NCBI GenBank assembly: GCA_030428405.1
Contig: JAUIEH010000179.1
Location: 1 to 6,243 of the forward strand
Direction of reading: 5' to 3'
Origin: Alphaproteobacteria bacterium
GTDB lineage: Bacteria > Pseudomonadota > Alphaproteobacteria > Caulobacterales > Maricaulaceae
DNA length: 6,243 nt
Part shown: piece by piece, positions 6,194 through 6,243 of the stretch
Layout of the letters: each line of letters begins with the position of its first letter
How positions within the stretch are numbered: position 1 is the first letter of the stretch
Translations under genes and position numbers: made by a program
The notes under the pieces: model-generated
What the model was told of the DNA's origin: nothing
Seen by the model: only the letters and a program-made list of their open reading frames with translations
The model's database searches: none

Positions 6194-6243
6194 GCCTGCG
6201 CCTGTTCGCGGCGATCAGGCCGCCCGATGAGCTGTGCGAGCGC
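6190..6243 (+). CDS. thpR: RNA 2',3'-cyclic phosphodiesterase ThpR, N-terminal fragment
   Basis: Only the first 18 codons are inside the window, reading MSLRLFAAIRPPDELCER. The opening RLFAAIRPP followed by an acidic helix start matches the first beta strand of the ThpR/LigT group of 2H phosphoesterases, which typically begin RLFVAI.PP. Full-length members are about 180 residues and hydrolyse 2',3'-cyclic phosphate ends of RNA in the cytoplasm. The two HxTx catalytic motifs lie beyond the window edge and cannot be checked. The ATG overlaps the stop of the preceding membrane protein gene (ATGA), and no separate ribosome binding site is obvious. The assignment is from a short stretch, so moderate confidence only. 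Confidence 0.68.
   Translation, partial: MSLRLFAAIRPPDELCER

Overview
The window reads as ordinary chromosomal DNA of a high-GC alphaproteobacterium. This rests on a DUF2794-family gene, a family I know only from Alphaproteobacteria, and on the general look of the BI-1 family protein and the esterase. The lineage could be near Caulobacterales or Hyphomonadales, but that is a guess. Genes are tightly packed. I see no mobile element, CRISPR array, tRNA or rRNA, and no gene-free stretch longer than 300 bases.

Layout, left to right. Positions 1-225 hold no gene I can support, only a short palindrome and the ribosome binding site of the next gene. A small DUF2794 gene (226-573, +) converges on a Bax inhibitor-1 family membrane protein gene (651-1424, -), and the two share a strong bidirectional terminator at about 596-632. 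The 143 bases upstream of the BI-1 gene carry two pairs of short direct repeats and a weak promoter candidate. Next comes a two-gene minus-strand operon, ybbA (4096-4836) then ybbP (1568-4099). They overlap by four bases (ATGA) and encode the ATPase and the ten-helix permease of a YbbAP-type ABC transporter. Divergent from ybbA across an 85-base gap is tesA (4922-5701, +), an SGNH/GDSL esterase that here carries a lipoprotein signal and an acidic linker. After 117 bases with a perfect 12-bp palindrome comes a small four-helix membrane protein of unknown function (5819-6193, +). It overlaps by four bases the start of thpR, an RNA 2',3'-cyclic phosphodiesterase cut off by the window edge.

How the genes work together: the tesA / ybbA-ybbP divergent arrangement is also found in E. 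coli, so the central 4 kb is best read as one envelope lipid or ester-handling module. YbbAP would work in the inner membrane, and the esterase would be lipid-tethered on the periplasmic side. The BI-1 protein is a second membrane protein on the same strand, but it probably has its own promoter.

I found no convincing undescribed system. The most useful leads are the lipoprotein form of TesA, the repeat cluster upstream of BI-1, the loss of both pH-sensing aspartates in BI-1, and the unknown membrane gene coupled to thpR.
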